Positions 8,392 to 15,113 of a DNA stretch of 21,017 nt are shown here, one piece after another. The notes beneath the pieces were generated by a model. It searched no databases. It had not been told where the DNA came from and saw only the letters and a list, made by a program, of their open reading frames with translations. The position numbers and the translations under genes are program-made. Each line of letters opens with the position of its first letter. Position 1 is the stretch's first letter. Source of the stretch: a bacterium. Its GTDB lineage: Bacteria; UBA9089; UBA9088. The stretch lies in NCBI GenBank assembly GCA_040756715.1, contig JBFLYE010000174.1:1-21017 (forward strand). Reading direction: 5' to 3'.

Positions 8392-8847
8392 TTATTGCTC
8401 TACTAATTCCACCCTCCGATTCTTTGCCCGACCTTCTTCGGTTTTATTAGAAGCAACTGGCGACAATGAACCTACACCATAAGATTTAAGCCGCTTTGCA
8501 CCAACTCCATATTTGGTGACAAGGGCTTTTACCACCGCTTCAGCGCGGCGCTGGGAAAGCTCCATATTAGCAGTCAATGTGCCGATATTATCCGTATGAC
8601 CCACTACATATAAGTTGAGTTTGGAATTTTGGGCAAGGAGTTTGGCAACCTCTTTAAGTGAAGGAAGAATATACTCATCAAACTTTTTTACATCGTAATG
8701 CACTATAACTGAACCTGGATACCGCGAAATCAATGGATGGTCTTTGCTTCCCTCTACATCCTCTTGGGCAAATACCCTGCTGGTTGATAATAGCGCCAAG
8801 AGAGCCCCTACTAACAGATAGATAACCTTTTTGTTTTTGACTCTCAT
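8392..8847 (-). CDS. Short OmpA-family peptidoglycan-binding protein with a DUF4892 remnant
   Basis: I choose ATG at 8847 because of AGGAGGAACAAT just upstream; a longer frame begins with TTG at 8907 but has no signal peptide at its start. The 151-residue product has a signal peptide (about 1-27, ending VFA). A segment GSKDHPLISRYPGSVI...FDEY follows that resembles the beginning of DUF4892 proteins. After that comes the OmpA C-terminal domain: GHTDNIG (the Asp contacts diaminopimelate), LSQRRAEAV (the Arg does so too), and YGVGSLSPVASN...RAKNRRVEL. Family members that begin this way, as I recall them, are about twice as long, with the rest of DUF4892 and the first OmpA strand in between. Here that part is missing in frame. 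It probably anchors the envelope to peptidoglycan. Confidence 0.88.
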   Translation of the reverse strand: MRVKNKKVIYLLVGALLALLSTSRVFAQEDVEGSKDHPLISRYPGSVIVHYDVKKFDEYILPSLKEVAKLLAQNSKLNLYVVGHTDNIGTLTANMELSQRRAEAVVKALVTKYGVGAKRLKSYGVGSLSPVASNKTEEGRAKNRRVELVEQ

Positions 8848-8954
8848 ATTGTTCCTCCTTTTTTTAACTGATAGGAATTTGCTTTTTGGGCATTTTTTGC
8901 TTCGCAAGATTCTCGCTTTGCTCGAATTCGGATGTTAACTTCAATTTTGCTCAT
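8844..8954 (-). CDS. Possible 36-residue leader ORF overlapping the ompA-like start
   Basis: Within the repeated leader module, ATG at 8954 opens MSKIEVNIRIRAKRES... and runs 36 codons to a TGA that overlaps the ompA-like ATG (ATGA). This is the geometry of translational coupling. In the other two modules the same ORF is only 8 codons long. No ribosome site is obvious for the leader. If the -10 is the TATAAT at the leader start rather than TAAAAT, the ATG would not be transcribed. I regard it as possible, not shown. Confidence 0.25.
   Translation of the reverse strand: MSKIEVNIRIRAKRESCEAKNAQKANSYQLKKGGTI
8899..8930. repeat. 32-base palindromic insertion in the leader module
   Basis: Compared with the module before the CARDB gene, this leader has 32 extra bases between GGCATTTT and GATGTTA. 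The insert includes TTGCTTCGCAA, a GC-containing mini-hairpin of the same style as the cluster at 7513-7638. Confidence 0.55.
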
Positions 8955-8963
8955 TATAAAAAT

Positions 8964-8992
8964 ATTTTAGCAAAAATTTTATCGTATGTCAA
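8964..8992 (-). promoter_or_regulatory. Promoter of the ompA-like gene
   Basis: Minus-strand TTGACA (8987-8992), exactly 17 bases, then TAAAAT (8964-8969): close to the sigma70-type consensus. It belongs to the repeated module spanning about 8867-9020. Confidence 0.65.
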
Positions 8993-9106
8993 TAAAAATT
9001 TTGGTCCGATCACCAAAAAGATTTAATTTTTCCCTTTATTGAATAAAAATGAGGGTTAAAAAGCTAGGTAGGACTTGCCTCTACAGACTTATGGGTAGGT
9101 TTCAGA

Positions 9107-9835
9107 TTATTTGGTATTTTGGCACTTACACAGAAAAGCCTCATATGTAGCAAATATTGTATTAAATTTATCCCGATAAATTCTATCTAACCTTTCTAAA
9201 ATTCCCTTTGTCCAAAGCATCTTTCTATTTAGGGAAGAAGAATACCTTATGCTGAAAAGAAGTTCCATAATTGAGCCATATTCCTTTTTAATAACCTCCT
9301 CTTTTATCACACAGTCTCTAAATATTTTTCTTAAAATTTCCTCAATCTCTTCTTTTTTTGGAAATGATAAAGCCTTTATTTTTACATCATCTTTGAATAG
9401 CTCATTAAGGGAGAGGGCAAGCTCATTTAATGTAGCTTTTCCGAAAATGGAAAATAGCAAAACCCCGTCTTTTGAAAGGAAATTTTTATATTTTTCCAAA
9501 CAGGTTAAAGAATTAAACCATTGAAAACAAGCATTGGATACAATCAGGTCAAACCCTTCTTTGCAGGGGAGAGCCTCTCCATCTGCAACCACAAATTTTA
9601 CATTCTCTACCCTATTTTTTGCCAAACTTACCATTTTCTCTGAGGCATCTAATGAGATTATCCTTCCTGCAAACCTTTCCTTAAGCATTTTTGTAAACTG
9701 CCCGTCTCCACATCCAATCTCAAGAACCTTATGAAAATTGTCAGAAATTAAGGCTATGAGGCTTTCTCCAATCTTTTTCTGGATTTCTCCCCCTCTGTAA
9801 TACTTTGAAAATTTATCTATAATCCTTTTATCCAT
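9107..9835 (-). CDS. bioC: Malonyl-ACP O-methyltransferase (BioC)
   Basis: A 242-residue class I SAM methyltransferase. Motif I is VLEIGCGDGQF (about 38-48). An acidic residue after strand 2 (ISLDASEKM) would bind SAM ribose. DLIVSNACFQWF is the post-II segment typical of BioC. The N-terminal INKF/YYRGGEIQKKIG stretch also fits BioC. It methylates malonyl-ACP so that fatty-acid synthesis can build the pimeloyl chain of biotin. Its start overlaps the end of the hydrolase gene by 19 bases, so the two are co-expressed. The neighbouring esterase, which would remove the methyl group at the end, strongly supports the assignment. No bioF, bioA, bioD or bioB lies in this window. Confidence 0.88.
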   Translation of the reverse strand: MDKRIIDKFSKYYRGGEIQKKIGESLIALISDNFHKVLEIGCGDGQFTKMLKERFAGRIISLDASEKMVSLAKNRVENVKFVVADGEALPCKEGFDLIVSNACFQWFNSLTCLEKYKNFLSKDGVLLFSIFGKATLNELALSLNELFKDDVKIKALSFPKKEEIEEILRKIFRDCVIKEEVIKKEYGSIMELLFSIRYSSSLNRKMLWTKGILERLDRIYRDKFNTIFATYEAFLCKCQNTK

Positions 9836-10461
9836 TCTAGAAAATCCCTATTTAAAAATGGGATATGGAAAAGCTCATCCATTAAAACAAGCTCCTTTTT
9901 TGATTTTTTAGAGATAAAAATCGCGCTGTCAATTGGTGCAATTTTATCATTCCCTCCCGCTACGATAATACAATTTTCTATTTTTTTTAATAACTTGCTC
10001 TCTATTTTTATCTTTAAAAGAATTTCTAATCCTTCAAGGAGAATTTCTTTATCCATCTTAAGATAATACGGCAAAAATTTCTTTTTAAATTTTAAGAATT
10101 CATCCTTATTAAATGAGTTTTTATAGAAGCTATAGAGACAAGCCTCCTTATTTTCTATAAGATTTCTCCTCATTACTTCAATTTCCCTTTTTTTATACCC
10201 CTTTCTTATCCCAACAAGGATAAGCTTTTCTGTTAGCTCTGGATGTTTTATCGCAAAGGAAAACCCAAGAAATCCGCCAAGTGAATGACCAAATATAAGG
10301 ACCTTCTTTTTAAGAAAGGAAAGGATTTCCTCTTCAAAATCATAGCTTGAAGGAAAAAGAAGGTTATACCTTAATGGCAATTTCTCAAGGATTTTATAAT
10401 CCAGTGCCCATCCAGGAATAAGAAGGGCATCTTTCTTATAACCCCTCTCTTTGTATAGCAT
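9817..10461 (-). CDS. BioH-like pimeloyl-ACP methyl ester esterase (alpha/beta hydrolase)
   Basis: A 214-residue alpha/beta hydrolase. The nucleophile elbow GHSLGG (Ser near 60) follows LIFGH. The acid is likely the Asp in VAGGNDKIAP and the His is in LFHIPF near the C-terminus, so the catalytic triad is complete. The N-terminal LLIPGWALDY resembles the HGW(G/A) oxyanion region of BioH/BioG-type esterases. Located directly before and overlapping bioC, it most likely demethylates pimeloyl-ACP methyl ester. I leave the symbol empty because several unrelated esterases (BioH, BioG, BioK, BioV) fill this step and I cannot separate them here. The ATG has only a weak ribosome site. Confidence 0.8.
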   Translation of the reverse strand: MLYKERGYKKDALLIPGWALDYKILEKLPLRYNLLFPSSYDFEEEILSFLKKKVLIFGHSLGGFLGFSFAIKHPELTEKLILVGIRKGYKKREIEVMRRNLIENKEACLYSFYKNSFNKDEFLKFKKKFLPYYLKMDKEILLEGLEILLKIKIESKLLKKIENCIIVAGGNDKIAPIDSAIFISKKSKKELVLMDELFHIPFLNRDFLEWIKGL

Positions 10462-10498
10462 CTATCTTTTAAATTTTAAAATTTTAAAAAACGCACAT

Positions 10499-10528
10499 AG
10501 TATAGACATATTTACCACCCCTATTCAA
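10499..10528 (-). promoter_or_regulatory. Promoter of the bioH-like/bioC operon
   Basis: Minus-strand TTGAAT (10523-10528), 18 bases, TATACT (10499-10504), about 40 bases before the hydrolase ATG. Confidence 0.5.
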
Positions 10529-10751
10529 TTTTAAGCAGATAGGAAATTCATTTACCCTCTGTAATATCTCTTCAAGGTGTAGAATTGAAAAGAGAAAAAT
10601 ATGAGAGGAAAAAAGGTTTTTTTCAGATGACAAAAGTTCCATCCATCCTGCCATTTTTGGGCTTTATCAAGGAACATAGCAATATTATTACATCTTTCTA
10701 CATGAATCATCAAGAAATATTCATCATCAGGTCTATGGGAGTTATCAACCA

Positions 10752-10815
10752 GATGACTTTCATCCTCCCTTATGATATACTTGTTATGATGTGGAAAGGG
10801 ATGAAAGAGAGCTTT
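10752..10815 (+). repeat. 64-base repeat with hairpin arms, copy 1
   Basis: Nearly identical to 13707-13770. It carries inverted arms CTTTCATCC (10757-10765) and GGATGAAAG (10799-10807). The rest of 10529-10892 shows no convincing gene: an 80-codon open frame (10585-10827) contains this repeat at its end but has no recognisable domain. Confidence 0.8.
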
Positions 10816-10892
10816 TTGTCTACTTAAAAGGTGGGTTAAAATTGCCCAGAGTAGGTGAAAAAATGACTAAAACAAAAATGAAATTATAAGTT

Positions 10893-10938
10893 GCTATCGT
10901 ATATTTTCTTGACTTTTTATACGATAATAGCGTATAAT
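10893..10938 (+). promoter_or_regulatory. Promoter with inverted repeat centred on the -35 box (ATPase 1)
   Basis: TTGACT (10909-10914), 18 bases, TATAAT (10933-10938). Arms TATCGTATA (10895-10903) and TATACGATA (10918-10926) are perfect 9-base inverted repeats whose centre (10910.5) is within one base of the -35 centre. Position and symmetry suggest a repressor operator. Confidence 0.65.
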
Positions 10939-10958
10939 ATTAAAGAGGTGCAATTGGA

Positions 10959-12185
10959 ATGGAAGATATTTTATATCGTTATAATCCCTGGTGGGAAGAT
11001 AAATATGTTTTAGAGGGTATGATTGAGAGAAGAAACCTTTTGGAATTGATGAAAAAATATTTCTCTTTGCCTCAGATTGTCTTTTTAACTGGCTTAAGAA
11101 GAATAGGAAAGACAACGCTTTTGAAACTCTTTATTAAATATTTGATAGATAAGCAAGGTATTGACCCTAAAAGGGTCTTCTATGTGAGTATGGATGATTA
11201 TCTCCTTGCCAAAAAGAGCATTTTGGAATTAGTTGAGGGGTTTAGGGGTATTCACAGGATAGCCTTTAAAGAGAAGGTTTTTTTATTTTTTGATGAGATT
11301 ACCTACAAGGACAATTTTGAATTACAACTTAAAAACCTTTACGACAGCCACAATGTTAAGATATATGTTTCCTCTTCATCTGCCTCAGCTTTTAAAAGCA
11401 AAAAGGCATATTTAACCGGCAGAAATATTATCATTGAAGCACTACCACTTGATTTTGAAGAGTATTTAGAATTTAGGGGGATTGTAATTAGTAAAGCCGA
11501 TACTCAATTAGCCAAAAGGTATTTTGAGGATTATCTGGGTATAGGTGGCATACCAGAGTATGTTTTGCATCGGGATATGGATTGTTTAAGAGAGTTGGTA
11601 GATGATATTATTTATAGAGATATAGTTGCTTTTTATGGAGTCAAAAACCCAAATATACTTAAAGAATTCTTTGTCTTACTGATGGAGCGCTCTGGAAAAC
11701 AGGTAAGCATTAATAAAATGGCCAATATCCTTAATATCTCTCCCGATACTGTAAAAAGATACCTTCAGATGTTTAGCGATACCTATCTTATTTATCTTAT
11801 TCCTCGTTGCGGCAAAACAAATGAAAGGATATTATCTCCCAAAAAGGTTTATGCCCCAGATTTAGGGATTAAAACATTGTTTAGCGGCTTTAGGGATAAA
11901 GGCAGTTTGTTTGAGACTTATGTCTATTTAAAGATTAAGCATTATGACCCTTGCTATGTCTATGAAAAAGCCACAGAGATAGATTTTTTAACAAAGAATA
12001 ATACATTGATTGAGGTAAAGTATGGGGGTGAGATGACTGGGAAACAATTTACTCTTTTCAACACATTTAAGGCAGATAAAAGAATAATTATAAGGGATAT
12101 ACAGGATGTAGATGATTATGATTATGGCTCATCACGGATTATGGTGCATAAGATAGGCTTTAAAGATTGTAATGTGTTTAACTAA
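10959..12185 (+). CDS. AAA+ ATPase with DUF4143 C-terminal domain, paralogue 1 (EVK type)
   Basis: A 408-residue protein. Walker A is GLRRIGKT (45-52), Walker B FLFFDE (108-113), and the sensor-like strand YVSSSSAS lies near 136-143. Next come the LTGR and FEEYLEFRG segments usual for this family, a winged-helix-like middle (INKMANILNISPDTVKRYL), and a PD-(D/E)xK-like C-terminal part with D342 and EVK 352-354. Such proteins are widespread, often multicopy and mobile; their role is not settled, though the nuclease-like domain and HTH suggest action on DNA. The N-terminus shares NPWWE with paralogue 3. A good AGAGGTG precedes the ATG. The last residues and stop fall where a dispersed repeat begins (12174), and the protein lacks the IPLW/MPVW ending of the other copies, so its C-terminus may be shortened. 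Confidence 0.9.
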   Translation: MEDILYRYNPWWEDKYVLEGMIERRNLLELMKKYFSLPQIVFLTGLRRIGKTTLLKLFIKYLIDKQGIDPKRVFYVSMDDYLLAKKSILELVEGFRGIHRIAFKEKVFLFFDEITYKDNFELQLKNLYDSHNVKIYVSSSSASAFKSKKAYLTGRNIIIEALPLDFEEYLEFRGIVISKADTQLAKRYFEDYLGIGGIPEYVLHRDMDCLRELVDDIIYRDIVAFYGVKNPNILKEFFVLLMERSGKQVSINKMANILNISPDTVKRYLQMFSDTYLIYLIPRCGKTNERILSPKKVYAPDLGIKTLFSGFRDKGSLFETYVYLKIKHYDPCYVYEKATEIDFLTKNNTLIEVKYGGEMTGKQFTLFNTFKADKRIIIRDIQDVDDYDYGSSRIMVHKIGFKDCNVFN

Positions 12186-12199
12186 AGCTAAATAATTGA
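12174..12199 (+). repeat. Dispersed repeat end (GTGTTTAxCTAAAGCTAAA)
   Basis: Very similar to 14645-14671: GTGTTTA, then (A/G)CTAAAGCTAAA, then (T/C)AATTG. The unit is itself nearly palindromic. It overlaps the stop codon of ATPase 1. Confidence 0.55.
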
Positions 12200-12228
12200 G
12201 CAGTCGGGGAGTTTTTTTCCCACTGCAT
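12198..12228. repeat. Hairpin repeat GCAGTcGGG...CCCACTGC, copy 1
   Basis: Stem GCAGT(c)GGG (12200-12208) pairs with CCCACTGC (12219-12226) across a T-rich loop. A copy differing by one T lies at 16799-16828. It sits just after ATPase 1 and may end transcription, although no T-run follows the stem. Confidence 0.6.
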
Positions 12229-12303
12229 TAAGTAGGTTATCCTGTTTTAAAAAAATTATCATAACCCTGGTTGCGATGACTTTGATTATCGAAAAAGTTT
12301 TAA

Positions 12304-12332
12304 TTGAGATTTTCAGCAAATTTTTGTATACT
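12304..12332 (+). promoter_or_regulatory. Promoter of ATPase 2
   Basis: TTGAGA (12304-12309), 17 bases, TATACT (12327-12332). Only weak, low-complexity A/T symmetry surrounds the -35, unlike the other three ATPase promoters. Confidence 0.5.
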
Positions 12333-12376
12333 TATTAGGTAAAATTTATAAATTTTGACTAATAAAGCTGAGAATA

Positions 12377-13696
12377 ATGAACAAGAATGAGATTGTCCGG
12401 ATCCTTTCTGATTGGAATTTCTGGGAAAAGGATATAGAAACTGGCATTAACCGAGATTCATATATAAATAAGCTAATGGAATTTATAAATACTGGGCTTA
12501 TTACGGTCATCACCGGTGCAAGAAGAAGTGGCAAGTCATTCATTATGAGACAGGTGGCTAAAAGATTGATAAATAATGGGGTCAATAAGAATGAAATTCT
12601 TATCATAAATTTTGAAGACCCAAGATTTACTAAATTGGATGTAGAAGTCTTGCAAAGGATTTTTGAAACATATCTGGAATTTTTGAACCCAAAAGGGAAA
12701 CCCTATATCTTTCTTGATGAGGTTCAGGGGGTTGCTGGATGGGAAAAATGGGTCAGAACCACACGGGAATTACAAAAAGCTAAAATTGTTATTTCCGGTT
12801 CAAACGCAAAATTATTAAGTCGTGAACTTTCCAGTTTATTGACCGGAATGCACCTTGATTTGACTGTATATCCACTTTCCTTTAAGGAAAATTTGCTTTT
12901 TAACAATTTGCAATTAAAAGATAAACTTGCTACGATAAATAAACAGAACGAAATCAAAGCTTTGTTAAGAAATTATATTGAATTTGGCTCATTCCCGGAG
13001 GTTGTTTTACACCAGCAGAAAAAAGAGATATTACTGAGGTATTATGAGGATGTGTTAAATAAAGACTTGATAAAAAGATTCAATATCAGAAAAAAAGAGG
13101 CAATAAAAAGTTTAGCCAAATATTACCTCACCAATATATCAAATTTGATAACCTTTAACTCTATTGAAAAATATTTAAATCTCTCTGCTGATACTATAGA
13201 AAAATTTTCTCTCTATTTTGAAGATGCCTATATTTTATTTTTTCTGAAGAGGTTTTCTTTTAAGGTAAAGGAACAGGATAAAAGTCCCAAAAAGGTCTAC
13301 TGCATAGATACAGGGTTAGCAAATACAATAGGTTTCAGGTTAAGCGAAAATTTAGGCAGATTATTAGAGAATATAACCTTCTTGAGATTGAAAGAAAAGA
13401 TAAGAGAAACACCAGAGTTAGAAATCTTTTATTGGAAAGACACTCATCACAGAGAAGTGGATTTTGTTTTGAAAGAAAAACTAAAGACAAAGCAACTTAT
13501 TCAGGTCTGCTTCAATATTTACGATGAGAAGACTAAACAGAGAGAAATCAGAGCACTCATTAAGGCAATGGATGAATTTGGTCTTAAAGAAAGCCTGGTT
13601 ATTACCGAAGATGATGAATTTGAAGAAAAGATAGAGAGTAAAAAAATTAAATTTTTACCATTATGGCAATGGCTGTTATCCGAAAAAGGGTGGTGA
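12377..13696 (+). CDS. AAA+ ATPase with DUF4143 C-terminal domain, paralogue 2 (QVC type)
   Basis: A 439-residue protein with Walker A GARRSGKS (47-54), Walker B YIFLDE (110-115), and the sensor-like VISGSNAKLLS (139-148) followed by LLTG. The C-terminal region has REVDFVL (D362), but QVC (376-378) stands where paralogues 1 and 3 have EVK. It closes with IKFLPLWQWLL, a typical family end. The QVC variant lacks the Lys of a standard PD-(D/E)xK site, so nuclease activity is doubtful. It follows ATPase 1 in the same direction after 190 bases with its own promoter, and a 64-base repeat sits on the outer side of each of the two. The upstream ribosome site is weak. Confidence 0.9.
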   Translation: MNKNEIVRILSDWNFWEKDIETGINRDSYINKLMEFINTGLITVITGARRSGKSFIMRQVAKRLINNGVNKNEILIINFEDPRFTKLDVEVLQRIFETYLEFLNPKGKPYIFLDEVQGVAGWEKWVRTTRELQKAKIVISGSNAKLLSRELSSLLTGMHLDLTVYPLSFKENLLFNNLQLKDKLATINKQNEIKALLRNYIEFGSFPEVVLHQQKKEILLRYYEDVLNKDLIKRFNIRKKEAIKSLAKYYLTNISNLITFNSIEKYLNLSADTIEKFSLYFEDAYILFFLKRFSFKVKEQDKSPKKVYCIDTGLANTIGFRLSENLGRLLENITFLRLKEKIRETPELEIFYWKDTHHREVDFVLKEKLKTKQLIQVCFNIYDEKTKQREIRALIKAMDEFGLKESLVITEDDEFEEKIESKKIKFLPLWQWLLSEKGW

Positions 13697-13706
13697 GAAA
13701 AGAACT

Positions 13707-13770
13707 GATGACTTTCATCCTGCCTTATGATATACTTGTTATGATGTGGAAAGGGATGAAAGAAAGTTTG
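13707..13770 (+). repeat. 64-base repeat with hairpin arms, copy 2
   Basis: Differs from 10752-10815 at only a few positions, and the CTTTCATCC/GGATGAAAG arms are kept. It begins 11 bases after ATPase 2. Confidence 0.8.
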
Positions 13771-13780
13771 TACTCATCGG

Positions 13781-14138
13781 GAACATGGTATCCACCCCCT
13801 AGGTAAATTATTTTATCTTAATGAGAAAGATATGGAAGAATTAGAAAGGATAAAAATGGGGGGATTTATAGTATCTTCCATTACTTAGTGCAAAAATAGA
13901 TAGGGTGTGTTTATCTGTTTAAAAATTCATCCACCTTTTAAGAAATTTTGAATTCTAAATTTTGAATTTTGAATTGAAGGTTTAAGTTTTATAAAATTTT
14001 TTCCCTTTTAATTCAAAATTCAACATTCAAAATTCATAATTTTATAAAGTTTTCCTTAAGATTATCTAAACACATACATTTTGTAAAGCGTTATGGAATT
14101 AACTATAATAACAAAAGTCCTCTGGAATTTGATATAAT
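13781..14138 (+). pseudogene. Decayed gene fragment split by a MITE
   Basis: Sequence from about 13781-13868 continued at 14106-14138 matches, with a small deletion, the reverse complement of about 16968-17080. Joined across the MITE, a frame reads GKLFYLNEKDMEELERIKMGG and onward. The other copy reads DLKELERIKMGEF. The shared ending GTWYPPPR or GAWYLPPR is followed by a stop in both. I do not recognise the family. Confidence 0.6.
13869..14105. mobile_element. MITE copy 2, complete, with TA target duplication
   Basis: A 237-base element with no coding capacity. The left end is TAGTATCTTCCATTAC and the right end, read inward, is TAGTTAATTCCATAACG. The inverted similarity continues through CAAAA to GTGTGTTTATCT / GTATGTGTTTAGAT, so the arms reach roughly 45 bases. 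TA flanks it at 13867-13868 and 14106-14107. The related sequence near 16990 (minus strand) lacks the insert and has one TA at that point. A TA duplication points to an IS630/Tc1-type transposase acting in trans; none is visible here. Confidence 0.88.
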
Positions 14139-14297
14139 GTATGTGTTTAGCTCCTACATAAAAAGTATCAATCTTTAATAAATCGTAAATTCAAAATCCT
14201 AATAAATTTGCTCTAGGGTGAAGGGTGTAGGGTCTAGGGGGATAAAAACCTCTTTCCATCCCTTGACCCTTTACCTTGAGCCTTTTATGGAGGATGG

Positions 14298-14501
14298 AAT
14301 GGTAAAGGGAAACTAGGCAAATATCTGGTAAAAACAGTGGCTTTCATTGTGGCTTAATGGCTTTAGGGTAAAAAAGCTTTATTTAAGACCCTATCTGAGG
14401 AGGAAAAGAGAATAATGGAAGAAGGCATATAGAAGTATTTGGGAATTAGGGTAAAACTTACCAATAGCAAAGATAACCTTAGAATTTCTGATGGAAAATA
14501 A
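14298..14501 (+). pseudogene. Pseudogene remnant with in-frame stops
   Basis: One frame reads like protein despite three internal stops: ...GKYLVKTVAFIVA, stop, WL, stop, then KKALFKTLSEEEKRIMEEGI, stop, then KYLGIRVKLTNSKDNLRIS, ending at TAA. The composition is soluble and charged. I do not recognise the family. The DNA from 14502 to 14639 shows nothing I can support. Confidence 0.5.
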
Positions 14502-14639
14502 CACTTTTTTGTCATTTTGGCTTCGTTTTTTCCTTCTCTATAGAAAAAGACAAAAAATTTCAAAAAGAGACCTCAATTTTCCCCAAAATTTTAAGATTTA
14601 GCCTAAAAGGCAGAGGGTAAGTTTCAATTTTAAAGGAAT

Positions 14640-14954
14640 GGTACGTGTTTAGCTAAAGCTAAACAATTGCAAATTGTAAATTGCAAATTGTAAAATTCAA
14701 ATTGAGAGAGTGATGAATTTTTTATGATATTATTTTTTACTTCTTTAAATTTACAATTTAAAATTTGCAATTTAAAATTTAGTATGTGTTTGCTAGGTGA
14801 GAATAAAATTGGGAAATAGGCACTTAAGGCAGAGAGGCACAAAGGCGAGAGAGTTTATTTATTACTTGCTTTCTTTGTGCCTTTGTGCCTAGGTATATAG
14901 GACAGCTAAACAACGGCTATGGAATTTAGTTAAGAGAAGAGGTAAACACGTACC
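14640..14954. mobile_element. Non-coding insertion bounded by GGTACGTGTTTA / TAAACACGTACC
   Basis: Perfect 12-base inverted repeats (14640-14651 and 14943-14954) enclose about 290 bases of non-coding DNA. Inside are GTTTAGCT-aa-AGCTAAAC, AATTGCAAATTG arrays, and an 11-base inverted pair AGGCACAAAGG / CCTTTGTGCCT (14835-14845, 14880-14890). It interrupts a signal-peptide-bearing reading frame from the right. It may be a composite of nested palindromic elements. Confidence 0.6.
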
Positions 14955-15089
14955 TTGATATTGTTTGATCAGTAAGTCAATCCTTCTCTCTAATTGGGGG
15001 ATTTGGGGTTGCCATTTATCTGGCTGCTCTGCCCTTAGCGTGCCTAGGAGAGGGAAGAATAAAAAGACTACTGCAAAAATTGATGCCAT
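14943..15089 (-). pseudogene. N-terminal fragment of a small exported protein, cut by an insertion
   Basis: ATG with AAAGGAAG upstream opens a clear signal peptide (hydrophobic FAVVFLFFPLLG, cleavage near LRA) and a short mature part QPDKWQPQIPQLERRIDLLIKQ. Reading then runs into the inverted repeat at 14954 and soon stops at 14889. It begins 24 bases after ATPase 3 on the same strand and may have been co-transcribed with it. If the insertion is removed, reading continues only briefly before a stop, so the original length is uncertain. Confidence 0.6.
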
Positions 15090-15113
15090 TTTCTTCCTTT
15101 CTTAGACACCCCT

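Noticed and set aside
10585-10827. 80-codon open frame before ATPase 1
   Set aside because: It has no domain, no clear ribosome site, and its end is the 64-base non-coding repeat that also occurs at 13707.
14630-14842. 70-codon minus-strand frame rich in NFKLQILNCKF-like sequence
   Set aside because: It is a translation of A/T-rich AATTGCAAATTG-type repeats, not a gene.
14896-14935. Likeness of CTATGGAATTTAGTTAA to the MITE right end
   Set aside because: The match is about 14 bases with gaps and lacks the terminal TAGT/TA context, so I cannot call a fourth copy.
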